DNA from: Rhizobium sp. RU36D
Lineage (GTDB): Bacteria; Pseudomonadota; Alphaproteobacteria; Rhizobiales; Rhizobiaceae
Reading direction: 5' to 3'
NCBI RefSeq assembly: GCF_900176345.1
Contig: NZ_FWXU01000029.1
Span: 1 to 64,000, forward strand
Length of the DNA stretch: 64,000 nt
Both the position numbers and the translations under genes were made by a program. Below, in pieces: positions 15,511 through 23,927 of this stretch. A model generated the notes under the pieces. The model searched no databases and had not been told where the DNA came from. It worked only from the letters and a program-made list of their open reading frames with translations. Position 1 is the first letter of the stretch; each line of letters begins with the position of its first letter.

Positions 15511-17289
15511 GTGGGTTTTCAGAAACAAAAATACGCTGAAGGGGAGTTTTCGTCTCCGATTCAGCAGTATCACATGCTGAAGGTGAGAGCGCGCCGCCAT
15601 GCCTCCCTCCCTGTTCTTGATGTGGCCCGACTTTCGCTTGCCAGGTCATTCAGCTCGGCGGTCATCACCTCATACTGGAAAGCAGTCGGCAAAAAGGCGG
15701 GTGTAACGTGGGACATCCAAGCATTGGGGCTGTCGCTCCCAGCTCTGACGGGAGATGCCTCAGCCACAGCACACGAACTGGGGCTGCTGGTAGCTTCCTT
15801 TCCGGTAGAGGATGCAGGATACCTGATCGGATCGATCTATACGGTGATGTTGCCCGATGCCATGCGCTCGGAAATGGGCGCGTACTACACGCCGCCTCCG
15901 ATGGTCAGCCGACTTCTTGATCTCGCAGGGAAAGCCGGAATCGATTTTCGGACATGTACCGCAGTCGATCCTGCCTGCGGGGGAGGGGCATTCCTGGCTC
16001 CCGTCGGACTTAGGATGCTCCGCGAGACTACTCGAAAGGAGCCAAGCGACATCCTGGAAGACATCGTCGGCCGACTGCGCGGGATCGAACTCGATCCGTT
16101 CGCAGCCTGGATGACCCAGGTCCTCATTGAGGCTGCACTTCTGCCGCTCTGTGCGAGCGCGAACAGGCGGTTCCCGCAGGTCGTTACTATTGGCGATGCC
16201 CTAACGCATGACGAAATCGGCACCTATGACCTCGTGATCGGCAATCCGCCGTATGGAAGGGTAAAGCTCGATGGTGAAATGAGGGCGAAATACGCCCGGT
16301 CGCTTTATGGGCATTCGAACCTCTATGGCCTCTTCACCGACCTCGCGCTCCGGCTAGTGAAACCCAAGGGAGCCATCGCGTATCTCACTCCGACCTCGTT
16401 CCTTGGCGGGCAATATTACAAGGCTCTTCGGAAGATCCTCGCCCAGGAGACAACTCCCTACGCCTTCGACTTCATCTCCGACCGGAACGGCGTTTTCGAC
16501 GACGTGCTGCAGGAGACCATCCTTGTCGCATACAAGGTCGGCAAGTCGAGAAAGAAGGCAGCCGTGTCAATGATCGTTCCGCAGGGGATCGAACAGGCTC
16601 AGATCGAGAGTATCGGCACGGCTTCAATTCCTACAGATGGAAGTCCGTGGATCATTCCCAGATCGGCCGCAGACACTTCCCGCATCGGGGTGCTTTCGAA
16701 GATGCCTGTACGGCTGGCCGACTTCGGCTATCAGATCTCGACAGGGCAGCTTGTCTGGAACCGCCATAAACCCCAGCTTCGAAACACCCCGAAAGAGGGG
16801 CTTCTCCCGATCATATGGGCTGAATCCGTGACAGCAGCCGGATTCAGTTTCAGCGCTGTACGGAGAAACCATGCGCCGTTCATTGAGCTTCAAGGACAAC
16901 CTCATCTGATCACGAAGAAGTCCTGCATTCTCCTTCAAAGGACCACCGCCAAAGAACAGGAGCGGCGGCTGCTGTCCGCTGTCATTCCGCAGGCGTTCAT
17001 TGACAGGACAGGCGGCGTGGTCGTCGAGAACCATCTGAACATCATCTATGCGCCAAAGGAGGCGAAGGTGTCGCCGGAAGCGGTCTCGGCAATCCTGAAC
17101 TCTAAAGCTGTTGATCGGGCATTCAGGTGCATCAACGGAAGCGTGGCGGTATCGGCCTACGAACTGGAAGCTCTTCCCATGCCCACGCTAGAGGAAGTCG
17201 TCGAAGTGGAGGCCCTTTTGAAACGTGAGGCAAGCGCGATGGAAATAGAGAAGAAGATCAGCTCTTTCTACGAGAGAGAGGCCCGATGA
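15511..17289 (+). CDS. Type II adenine-specific DNA methyltransferase
   Basis: 592 residues, GTG start with GAGGGGAAAGC. SAM-binding motif I DPACGGGAFLAP at about residue 152 and catalytic NPPYG at about 245 mark an N6-adenine methyltransferase of the gamma (Eco57I/M.PstI-like) class. The variable C-terminal half would hold target recognition. The stop overlaps the start of a BsuBI/PstI-type endonuclease (ATGA), so the pair forms a type II R-M system; by family CTGCAG is the likely target. CTGCAG occurs in the window (for example 514-519), as expected if protected by methylation. Confidence 0.9.
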   Translation: MGFQKQKYAEGEFSSPIQQYHMLKVRARRHASLPVLDVARLSLARSFSSAVITSYWKAVGKKAGVTWDIQALGLSLPALTGDASATAHELGLLVASFPVEDAGYLIGSIYTVMLPDAMRSEMGAYYTPPPMVSRLLDLAGKAGIDFRTCTAVDPACGGGAFLAPVGLRMLRETTRKEPSDILEDIVGRLRGIELDPFAAWMTQVLIEAALLPLCASANRRFPQVVTIGDALTHDEIGTYDLVIGNPPYGRVKLDGEMRAKYARSLYGHSNLYGLFTDLALRLVKPKGAIAYLTPTSFLGGQYYKALRKILAQETTPYAFDFISDRNGVFDDVLQETILVAYKVGKSRKKAAVSMIVPQGIEQAQIESIGTASIPTDGSPWIIPRSAADTSRIGVLSKMPVRLADFGYQISTGQLVWNRHKPQLRNTPKEGLLPIIWAESVTAAGFSFSAVRRNHAPFIELQGQPHLITKKSCILLQRTTAKEQERRLLSAVIPQAFIDRTGGVVVENHLNIIYAPKEAKVSPEAVSAILNSKAVDRAFRCINGSVAVSAYELEALPMPTLEEVVEVEALLKREASAMEIEKKISSFYEREAR

Positions 17290-18368
17290 GCGTCTTGCCT
17301 GTAGCAGCTATCCAAGAGCGCCTTGCTTTCATTTTCCCGGAAGGAACGGAAAATCGAACCTACATGGTTAGAGAGATGGCCGCACGAACGGTTTTCACGG
17401 CTCTCTATGCCGACGCGATCGAAGGCAAGGATCGGTGGATCAGACCGAACCAAGTGTGCCGTATGACGGAAGCCCAAACTGCGTTTCTTGACCCCGTCGA
17501 GCGTGAAAAGTGGTATCAGGCTTCCGGAAAAAACGGGTTCAGTCCTCCGGTTGGCACCCCATGGTTTGCTGATACCACCCGAGAGCCTATTCGAGACGAG
17601 ACCATTGGAGAGGGCTACTTGACCGTCAGAGCGATCGTCGAGCGCAAGGGCCTTGCGACAACATCGAGCAAAGGAAGGTATGCGCTCGAAGGTGAATTTG
17701 CCGAACTCTTCGACCCCGAGCTGTCGCACGATGAATTTCTGACAAAGGCAACGATCTGGCGTGCAAGGCATCTCTCAAAGACCGCGCTGGCGAGGCAGGC
17801 TCTGGTTGCGAGCGGAGCTGTCGCCGCCGAGGATAGCGTTTCAGTCAAGTTCCCGAACGGCGAGACAAGGCAGCTATCCGCAGGGCCGTCCAGCATCATT
17901 GCGAAGGCAGTAATCGAGCAATTTGCCAGCCGCTTCCTGAAGCAGCCGCATGTTCTCTGGCTTTCAGAATCCGGGAACAAGGTCGTTGCGAGAGACGAGA
18001 AGCTGGCAGCCAGCCTCGGGATCGTCATCGATCCTTCGAAGGCACTACCTGACATCATCCTTGTTGACCTGGGCGACAATCCTGATGGGAGCGATCTGAT
18101 CGTCGTCTTCACCGAAGTTGTCGCGACAGATGGCCCGGTGAACCGTCAGAGGAAGGAAGCTCTCACCGAACTGGCGAAAGAAGCCGGGTTCGAAGAAGAG
18201 CATCTGGCATTCATGACCGCATTCCTCGACAGAGCCACATCCCAATTCAAGAAAGCTATCGTTGAAATCGCGTGGGGCTCGTATGTCTGGCTGGTGTCGG
18301 AACCGGAGCATATAATTCAGCTAAGAGGCGACCAGCCCACGAAGCTATCCAGGCTCCGAGAATCCTGA
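17286..18368 (+). CDS. BsuBI/PstI-family type II restriction endonuclease
   Basis: 360 residues. The C-terminal 190 residues follow the BsuBI/PstI family closely: KFPNGETRQLSAGPSSIIAK, HVLWLSESGNKVVARDE, LPDIILVD, TEVVATDGPVN, FMTAFLDRATSQFKK, EIAWGSYVWLVSEPEHII. The LPD and following E-V-V residues fit a PD-(D/E)xK core. It should cleave the site protected by the upstream methylase, probably CTGCAG. The gene runs into a DUF3768 3' remnant: its last few codons and stop lie in the repeated sequence, so its natural C-terminus may have been set by the junction. Confidence 0.9.
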   Translation: MSVLPVAAIQERLAFIFPEGTENRTYMVREMAARTVFTALYADAIEGKDRWIRPNQVCRMTEAQTAFLDPVEREKWYQASGKNGFSPPVGTPWFADTTREPIRDETIGEGYLTVRAIVERKGLATTSSKGRYALEGEFAELFDPELSHDEFLTKATIWRARHLSKTALARQALVASGAVAAEDSVSVKFPNGETRQLSAGPSSIIAKAVIEQFASRFLKQPHVLWLSESGNKVVARDEKLAASLGIVIDPSKALPDIILVDLGDNPDGSDLIVVFTEVVATDGPVNRQRKEALTELAKEAGFEEEHLAFMTAFLDRATSQFKKAIVEIAWGSYVWLVSEPEHIIQLRGDQPTKLSRLRES

Positions 18369-18423
18369 GGATCAGAACACCACGATCCGCGTGATGACCC
18401 TGATGTACGCGACCGACTATTGA
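18352..18423 (+). pseudogene. 3' remnant of a second DUF3768 gene (repeat copy 2)
   Basis: 72 bases in one frame encode the last residues of DUF3768 (PEDQNTTIRVMTLMYATDY and a TGA), starting inside the end of the endonuclease gene. Differences from copy 1 are largely silent, so this was once coding. The 5' part is absent. It marks the right boundary of the R-M module. Confidence 0.8.
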
Positions 18424-18457
18424 TGTATCGAGACGGCGATAACAGCCGGGGATTTCA

Positions 18458-18868
18458 ATGAAGCTCATTTCAATCGTGGCGGTAGCCGCTCTCATGCCGT
18501 CGATCGTACTCGCCCAGGATCCGAAGCTGATCGTCTGCCAAGGCCTCGACAAGGATGACGCGGGCCGTCAGGTCTCGATCCAACCGCTCGAGGGCAAAGG
18601 AAGCTACGACATCAAGGATGCGGACGGCAGCTTCAGCGTGCCGCTTGAGTGCGCGACCGGAACCGATTCATCGGCCTTTGCGATCGTATGCCATAGTCGC
18701 ACTGACGCTTCGGATGGTTCCATCGTCCGGCAAACGTGGTCAATTCCCAACTACACCGATAGCCCGGCGAGAACGGTGTTCAGCATCTTGATCTCGCACG
18801 ACGAGAAGCTGACGAAGGATCATGTGGCCGCGATCTCGATCTACGACAGCAACTGCAAAGCTATGTGA
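18458..18868 (+). CDS. Exported hypothetical protein
   Basis: 136 residues. N-terminal signal peptide MKLISIVAVAALMPSIVLAQ, with cleavage likely after LA. The mature part has four Cys (IVCQG, LECAT, IVCHS, SNCKAM), suggesting two disulphides, and no known domain. Probably periplasmic. It lies 35 bases after the DUF3768 remnant. Confidence 0.7.
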   Translation: MKLISIVAVAALMPSIVLAQDPKLIVCQGLDKDDAGRQVSIQPLEGKGSYDIKDADGSFSVPLECATGTDSSAFAIVCHSRTDASDGSIVRQTWSIPNYTDSPARTVFSILISHDEKLTKDHVAAISIYDSNCKAM

Positions 18869-18872
18869 GCTG

Positions 18873-19085
18873 TCAGGCCGGATCGTCTTCCGGATCCGGA
18901 TCTTCCTCGTAAGAGAGCGCCTGGTTGCGAGCTACCTCTTCGAGCGCCTTGTAGATCACCCGAGGTGGCCATCCTGCCTGAATTGCCTTGTCGACGAGAT
19001 CCCTGACCGGGAGATCGATGGCCTCCTGACATTCGAGACCATAGTCCGGATGATCCGGCTCGTGCCGGGGTGATGAGATCTCCAT
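18873..19085 (-). CDS. Small acidic hypothetical protein
   Basis: 70 residues from the ATG with AGGAGGGCTGCT upstream (an earlier in-frame start at 19139 lacks a better ribosome site). Middle VDKAIQAGWPPRVIYKALEEVARN, then an acidic tail. The pattern around AGWPPRVIYKALEEVA resembles small Rhizobiales proteins of unknown role. Convergent with 18458; divergent from umuD, so its promoter may overlap the SOS region. Confidence 0.65.
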   Translation of the reverse strand: MEISSPRHEPDHPDYGLECQEAIDLPVRDLVDKAIQAGWPPRVIYKALEEVARNQALSYEEDPDPEDDPA

Positions 19086-19254
19086 AGCAGCCCTCCTGTT
19101 GCCGACATCAACGCGGGGCAGGGGTAGCCGTTCCCTCATCCTGTCCCTCTACTCCCACTCTCCGATCGAGGAAGCTGGAAATCAAGCGGACTGATGCTGG
19201 GCCAAGGGATAACCGTTAAGTCTGCGAAGGGCGCTCTTAATCCCCGGAGAAAAT

Positions 19255-19307
19255 GTTCCTGGATTGTTCTTATTTGTTGACCGCGCTCTAATGTTCTGGT
19301 TTCGTTC
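19255..19307 (+). promoter_or_regulatory. Two tandem LexA boxes in the umuDC promoter
   Basis: GTTCCTGGATTGTTC at 19255-19269 and GTTCTGGTTTCGTTC at 19293-19307 both fit the alphaproteobacterial SOS box GTTC-N7-GTTC exactly. Between them lies TTGTTGACC (19275-), a likely -35. This places umuDC under LexA and supports an alphaproteobacterial host. Confidence 0.9.
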
Positions 19308-19337
19308 TCTCAAAAACGAGAATGGAATGCCAACCTC

Positions 19338-19778
19338 ATGAGAGCCGCCCTATCGATCGTCGAGCCAGTCACCGTTGATTACCTGCTGCGTGAGGTCAGG
19401 ACCGCTGGCCTGCTGGTCTCTGCAGGATTTCCCTCTCCTGCAGGCGACGACCTCGAAGATCCCATCGATCTCGTCGCCTGGATCGTGCGCAGGGAGACAT
19501 CGACATTCTGGTATCGTGTGTCCGGCAACTCCTTGTCACGCGCCGGGATCCTGGACGGCGACTTTGTGGCAATAGACAGGGCAGGGAAGGTCCAACCCGG
19601 CCGGACTGTCCTCGCCCTCCATAACGGCGACATGCTCCTGAAGGTGCTGACCAGGCGCGACGGCCGACTGTGGCTCGAGGCGAGATCGGACGACCATTAC
19701 CCTCCACTCCCAGTCCTCGAGACGACCGAGATCTGGGGTGTTGTGGCTGGCATCGCTCGTCGCTACCCGGTCGAATGA
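19338..19778 (+). CDS. umuD: UmuD-like S24 peptidase, DNA polymerase V subunit
   Basis: 146 residues. Self-cleavage site region SAGFPSPAGDD near residues 31-41, catalytic Ser in SGNSLSRAGILDGD and Lys in LLKVLTRR, as in UmuD and LexA. After RecA-stimulated self-cleavage, UmuD' joins UmuC to form translesion polymerase V. GNS replaces the usual GDS before the catalytic Ser. One base separates its stop from umuC, and two LexA boxes lie upstream. Confidence 0.93.
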   Translation: MRAALSIVEPVTVDYLLREVRTAGLLVSAGFPSPAGDDLEDPIDLVAWIVRRETSTFWYRVSGNSLSRAGILDGDFVAIDRAGKVQPGRTVLALHNGDMLLKVLTRRDGRLWLEARSDDHYPPLPVLETTEIWGVVAGIARRYPVE

Positions 19779-19779
19779 G

Positions 19780-21057
19780 ATGGCCGATCCCATTGCCCTG
19801 ATCGACTGCAACAATTTCTACGTCAGTTGCGAGCGCCTGTTCGATCCTCGTCTCCGCGGCGTCCCTGTCGTTGTTCTGAGTAACAATGACGGCTGTGCGG
19901 TCGCCAGATCCGACGAGGCGAAGGCTCTCGGGATCAAGATGGGCGAGCCCGCTCACCTCTTCAAACAGAAGACGAAGGAGCATGGCATCCGGTTGTTCTC
20001 GTCGAACTACACCCTCTACGGCGACATCTCCCGGCGCGTGGCAGCCACGATCTCGGACTTCTCCCCGAGGACGGAAATCTATTCGATCGACGAGACCTTC
20101 GTAGACATGAGCGGCTTCGGTGGCCGGATGCTCGACCACGCGGCCGAGATGAGGGCGACCGTCCGGCAGAACACCGGAATCCCCACATGCGTCGGGATCG
20201 GCCCGAGCAAGACCATGGCGAAGTTCGCCAATTTCATTGCGAAAAAGAATCCGGTCTTCAACGGCGTCGCGGACCTCACCGACGATAACATTGCGGCCTA
20301 CTGCATGGCCCGCACCGATGTCTCGGAGGTCTGGGGCGTAGGATCCCGGACTACGGAGAAACTCCGCGGCCTCGGGATCAATACCGTCGCCCAGCTCCGC
20401 GACATGCCGCTACCACTCGCCCGGTCCGTCGGAACCGTCGTACTTGAGCGGACGGTGGCCGAGCTGCGCGGGATCCCTTGCATCGAGATCCAGGACGTCG
20501 AACCCACTCGAAAGGGGATGGCTGTCACCCGGTCGGCCGGAACGCCCATGACATCGCTCGCCGTCCTGCAGCAGGCGATCACCGCCCATGCGACGAGGGC
20601 AGCGGAGAAGCTGCGCCGTCACGGCCTGGTAGCCGCTCACATGACCGTCTTCTTCCACACGAACCCGCACAACGGATCCGCTCGCGACAGCTCCTCAAGG
20701 ACCGCCAAGCTATCACCGCCGTCGAATACCACCATGGCACTGGTGCAAACAGCGCTGCGCTGCGCAGAGCGCGGCTGGAAGGGGAATAGAGAGGCGAATG
20801 GGTATGCTTACACGAAAGCTGGCGTCATGCTCGATGACCTGGTGCCGGAGGAGCTGGCCCCGGTCGATCTATTCGCTCATGAGCAGGCGAAGTCAGCAAA
20901 GCTGTCGGTGGCGCTGGATGCGGTCAACGACAAGTGGGGGAAGAAGACCATCGTCCTAGCCAGCGAGGGCTTCAAACAGCCGTTCGCGACAAAGGCCAAC
21001 ATGAGATCGCCCAGGTACACGACCCGGCTTGCAGATCTCCCGGTTGTCCGCGCATAG
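19780..21057 (+). CDS. umuC: UmuC-like Y-family DNA polymerase
   Basis: 425 residues from ATG 19780. Palm motifs: IDCNNFYVSCERLFDP, VVLSNNDGCAVARS and YSIDETFVDM, the metal-binding carboxylates of Y-family polymerases. HhH region VGIGPSKTMAKFANFIAKK and the little-finger domain follow. Catalytic subunit of error-prone polymerase V; on plasmids it raises damage tolerance and mutagenesis during SOS. Confidence 0.95.
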   Translation: MADPIALIDCNNFYVSCERLFDPRLRGVPVVVLSNNDGCAVARSDEAKALGIKMGEPAHLFKQKTKEHGIRLFSSNYTLYGDISRRVAATISDFSPRTEIYSIDETFVDMSGFGGRMLDHAAEMRATVRQNTGIPTCVGIGPSKTMAKFANFIAKKNPVFNGVADLTDDNIAAYCMARTDVSEVWGVGSRTTEKLRGLGINTVAQLRDMPLPLARSVGTVVLERTVAELRGIPCIEIQDVEPTRKGMAVTRSAGTPMTSLAVLQQAITAHATRAAEKLRRHGLVAAHMTVFFHTNPHNGSARDSSSRTAKLSPPSNTTMALVQTALRCAERGWKGNREANGYAYTKAGVMLDDLVPEELAPVDLFAHEQAKSAKLSVALDAVNDKWGKKTIVLASEGFKQPFATKANMRSPRYTTRLADLPVVRA

Positions 21058-21065
21058 TCACGTCC

Positions 21066-21542
21066 ATGGAGACAAACCACACATTCCGCGTAGAGGTCTG
21101 GGACGATCCCCCGGATGGAGGAGGCTCGATCATCGAAGTGATCGCATCCTCATCGAGCTTCACGGTGTCCAGCGCCGCACTGAAGGCCGCGATCCGAGAG
21201 CGCCCCGGCAAGTACATCGTTCACATGAACGGCCGGAACCGGATGACATGCGAGCTCGCGCCCGATCCTCCGGAGCCGCTGAAGCCGCCGAAGGTCAGGA
21301 CCGGGCCGGATCCGTATCCCGAGGTTCTGAACGATCCCCAGTACACGTTCGCATCATTGCCGGAGTGGAAGACGCTCGCGATCCGCTGCAAGAGCTGCGA
21401 TCGGGTTGCGCCTGTCGATCGATGGGAGATGGCGCGTCAGCATGGAAAGCAGACGGTGATAACCAGCTTGCTGCCGAAGCTCCGATGCGAGTGCGGCGTG
21501 AAGGGAAACAGCGAATGGCGCATGGGAATGATGCCGCGATAA
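21066..21542 (+). CDS. Zinc-ribbon hypothetical protein
   Basis: 158 residues, ATG 21066, eight bases after umuC. A C-terminal CKSC...CECG set suggests a zinc ribbon (IRCKSCDRVAPVDRWE, LPKLRCECG). The N-terminal half is a beta-rich region. No known family; its position suggests co-transcription with umuDC. Confidence 0.7.
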   Translation: METNHTFRVEVWDDPPDGGGSIIEVIASSSSFTVSSAALKAAIRERPGKYIVHMNGRNRMTCELAPDPPEPLKPPKVRTGPDPYPEVLNDPQYTFASLPEWKTLAIRCKSCDRVAPVDRWEMARQHGKQTVITSLLPKLRCECGVKGNSEWRMGMMPR

Positions 21543-21603
21543 CCGCCAGAAGTTCCATAAACTATCTTATGCAACGTTAGGTTTTACGCAATCTCTATCA
21601 CAC

Positions 21604-22227
21604 CTATAAGCCACATATAGGATTCATTTTCAATAGAAACTTCTTCCGGAGATCCACGGAAGCGGGATCCGTCAAGGCTTCCAAATACCGATCGAACTCC
21701 GCCACCAGCTCAGTGTGAAATAGCGTTCGATTGACGGTGATCTCGCCGCTATTGAAGCGCATCATCGGGCCGCTAATCCCGACCGTCATCTTGTCGGTCG
21801 CGCCGCTGTGATGGAGGGCGCAGCGCCCTTGCTTGTAGAACTCCCCAGCCTTCGTCGCGGCAACCATTCCAGCATTGAGGCAGTCGAGGAACGGCTGCCA
21901 GTTGCTCAGGAATGCCTTGAACAGCCGAGTGCTGTGACCTGTGTGGTTGGGAACGCCCTCCTTGAAACCCTGAATGGTTTCCAGAACTAGGCAATCCAGG
22001 GCGAGGATCGCGAAGCCGAATGTCTGCGGTTTGTTGGCCTTATCGACATCGATCAGGGTCTGCGCTGGCGTGATGAAGCGGCCATGGATGCGATCCCTCA
22101 GAACATCGACGGCCTTCACCCAGTCCTCCTGCTTCGGATTGTCGGGATCCAGTTCGAGGCCGCGCCAGAAGGCGACCGTGTATTTCGGACTGATCTGAAG
22201 GCTCCGGCTCTGTGTCGTGTCGCTCAT
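21604..22227 (-). CDS. Hypothetical helical protein, possibly HEPN-like
   Basis: 207 residues. Pattern FGFAILALDCLVLETIQGFKEG, then TRLFKAFL and FYKQGRCALHHSGAT resembles a group of helical defence-associated proteins in which R..L.H lies on a helix, but I cannot confirm a HEPN motif. Last gene of the minus-strand cluster from 24659. Upstream (22228-22258) lies the next gene's 3' end. Confidence 0.65.
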   Translation of the reverse strand: MSDTTQSRSLQISPKYTVAFWRGLELDPDNPKQEDWVKAVDVLRDRIHGRFITPAQTLIDVDKANKPQTFGFAILALDCLVLETIQGFKEGVPNHTGHSTRLFKAFLSNWQPFLDCLNAGMVAATKAGEFYKQGRCALHHSGATDKMTVGISGPMMRFNSGEITVNRTLFHTELVAEFDRYLEALTDPASVDLRKKFLLKMNPICGL

Positions 22228-22258
22228 GTTGATATCCGGGCCTTTTGCTGTCTTCTCG

Positions 22259-22498
22259 TCACTGGATTCCGGGGTGCTTCTCCGTAGTCATGTAGAGGTG
22301 GAAGAGCTGTCGAGAGAAGGCGGGATCGATCTTCTCCGCGCGTCTCAGATTGATGAGGAGCTGCTCGATCTCGTCAGACGGCTCCCCAGTATCGCCGGAC
22401 AGCTCCGAAACCTTATCGGCCCAGTCGTCGATGAACTCACGGTCAGCAGTGATGCCATGCTCAGCGGCGAGCTTCCTGATCTGTTCTGATGGCTTCAT
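22259..22498 (-). CDS. Small helical protein, relative of 7718-7948
   Basis: 79 residues from the ATG of MKPSEQIRKLAAEHGIT; an earlier in-frame start at 22543 would run through a terminator-like hairpin. Its first helix matches the gene at 7718. Acidic, helical; function unknown. Confidence 0.65.
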   Translation of the reverse strand: MKPSEQIRKLAAEHGITADREFIDDWADKVSELSGDTGEPSDEIEQLLINLRRAEKIDPAFSRQLFHLYMTTEKHPGIQ

Positions 22499-22518
22499 TC
22501 GACATCCTGCGTGTGCGC

Positions 22519-22541
22519 GAAAAGCCCTGAAAATGCAGGGC
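22519..22541 (-). terminator. Minus-strand terminator
   Basis: On the minus strand, GCCCTG and CAGGGC arms (loop CATTTT) are followed by TTTT. It lies after the broken DUF982 gene and before the gene at 22498. Confidence 0.65.
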
Positions 22542-22637
22542 ATATCGGGTCTGTATTGAACCTAATCCACCCTATCTACCAATGCCTCGTACGACAATTC
22601 CGACCGCCTGATTTCCAATAAGCATCATTATCGGAAC

Positions 22638-22940
22638 CTAGAAATCGGGGCCGTTGCTGTCGTCGAGAACGGACGATCCGGCTTCATAGGCAGCCTCAAT
22701 AAAGGCTTCCCGAGCGTGTTCCGGGGTATCGTCCTCGCCGCCACTCAAGACAGCATCGCACATCATCAGCGCCGTCAGGTAGGCTTCGCCCTCCGTCGAT
22801 ACAGGCCAATCCCGGATCAGGCAGTCGGCCAGCTCGGCTGCCGATGTCAGCTTGAGGAAGCAGCCTCATTCGATCTGCAGGGGGATGATTCCAAATTCGA
22901 GCGTGGATTCAGTCACCTCTCTGCCGATCCCGGTATTCAT
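22638..22940 (-). pseudogene. DUF982 family gene interrupted by a TGA
   Basis: In a single frame from ATG 22940 to the TAG at 22638, the translation starts MNTGIGREVTESTLEFGIIP, hits TGA at 22866-22868, then continues with the DUF982 core: LKLTSAAELADCLIRDWP, YLTALMMCDAVLSG, AREAFIEAAYEAG. No good start codon follows the TGA. So a DUF982 gene is split by one nonsense codon, through mutation, readthrough or base error. The 5' end overlaps the HEPN gene by 32 bases. Confidence 0.7.
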
Positions 22941-23922
22941 CAACTTGCCGATCGATTTCCGCCTCAGCAGCCGCAGCAATCTCATACAGCATCTCTCGGA
23001 CTGAGGCCGTCTTTTCCATGAACGACACGTAGGTCTCCAAGGCGGCATGTGCGTTGCCCTTTGAACGCAAGCGGATGACCTGTTGTCGCCACCCTTTGAT
23101 GGGATCCTTCTTGAAGGCCAGCGGGTACTTCTTCCCCAGCCACTCGATGAGCTCGATCCGCGTCGCCCCTGAGAAGCCGTTCTCCTTCGCAAACGTCAGC
23201 CCTTCGCGTGAGAACGAGAGCGGCCACACCTGATAGTAGACGATTGCTTCGTCCCTCGTTTTCTCCTGCCCCGCGTAGACACCGCGAGCAACGATGTCCA
23301 AATACGTGTCAGCATCATCGATTATCTGATCCATGTGATCGACCAACGCCCGGATCGTCTCGCCCTTCTTGTGGCCGCACCTGGTGAGCATCGTCTGGCA
23401 AGCCCTCGCGAAGTCCCCAATCTCGCCGGGTGAGTACTTCCGGCTGTTGAAATACTTCTTGGACCGCTCAGGGAGCTGAATGTTGAACGGGTAGAAGAAC
23501 CCATTCATGGGATAGTTTGCGAGAATCTCGCACGCGACGGCGAAGTAGAAGGACGAGATCGCAGGTAGGATCGCCTCGTGCTGCAGGCCGACGTGGTACA
23601 GCTCGTTCCTGAAGTCGTGCATAAGGGCGATGGTCCTCGCCTGCTCTTCTGTCACGAGGCCTTCGAGCTTTGCGAACTTGAGCTTCGCCTCGAAGACGCG
23701 ACCCCTCGCCTCCTCCAGCTCCTTCTTGTGCGGATATCCCTGCTCCCGGCCGTACCAGGACTCCAGCTCAGCGCTTTTGCTCTTGGCGAGCTCGTGCATA
23801 GCCAGCTCAAGCGCATTGTCCGTCAGCATGAGGCCGAACCGCGCGTCATGGACGCTGCCTCTCTCGATATGTTCAAGCGCGAGATCCATTTGGTCGAGTA
23901 CGCTCGCAAGGAATTTCAACAT
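22909..23922 (-). CDS. HEPN-domain protein with RNxxxH motif
   Basis: 337 residues from ATG 23922 (TTG 23931 is an alternative overlapping the upstream stop). Residues about 25-150 form a helical domain: DNALELAMHELAKSK, then ALMHDFRNELYHVGL, where R-N-E-L-Y-H is the RNxxxH motif of HEPN ribonucleases. HEPN proteins are frequent in toxin-antitoxin and abortive-infection systems. The C-terminal half is helical and unrecognised. Tight linkage to the upstream gene suggests a two-component module, but which partner is protective cannot be read from sequence. Confidence 0.7.
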   Translation of the reverse strand: MLKFLASVLDQMDLALEHIERGSVHDARFGLMLTDNALELAMHELAKSKSAELESWYGREQGYPHKKELEEARGRVFEAKLKFAKLEGLVTEEQARTIALMHDFRNELYHVGLQHEAILPAISSFYFAVACEILANYPMNGFFYPFNIQLPERSKKYFNSRKYSPGEIGDFARACQTMLTRCGHKKGETIRALVDHMDQIIDDADTYLDIVARGVYAGQEKTRDEAIVYYQVWPLSFSREGLTFAKENGFSGATRIELIEWLGKKYPLAFKKDPIKGWRQQVIRLRSKGNAHAALETYVSFMEKTASVREMLYEIAAAAEAEIDRQVDEYRDRQRGD

Positions 23923-23927
23923 CGAGT

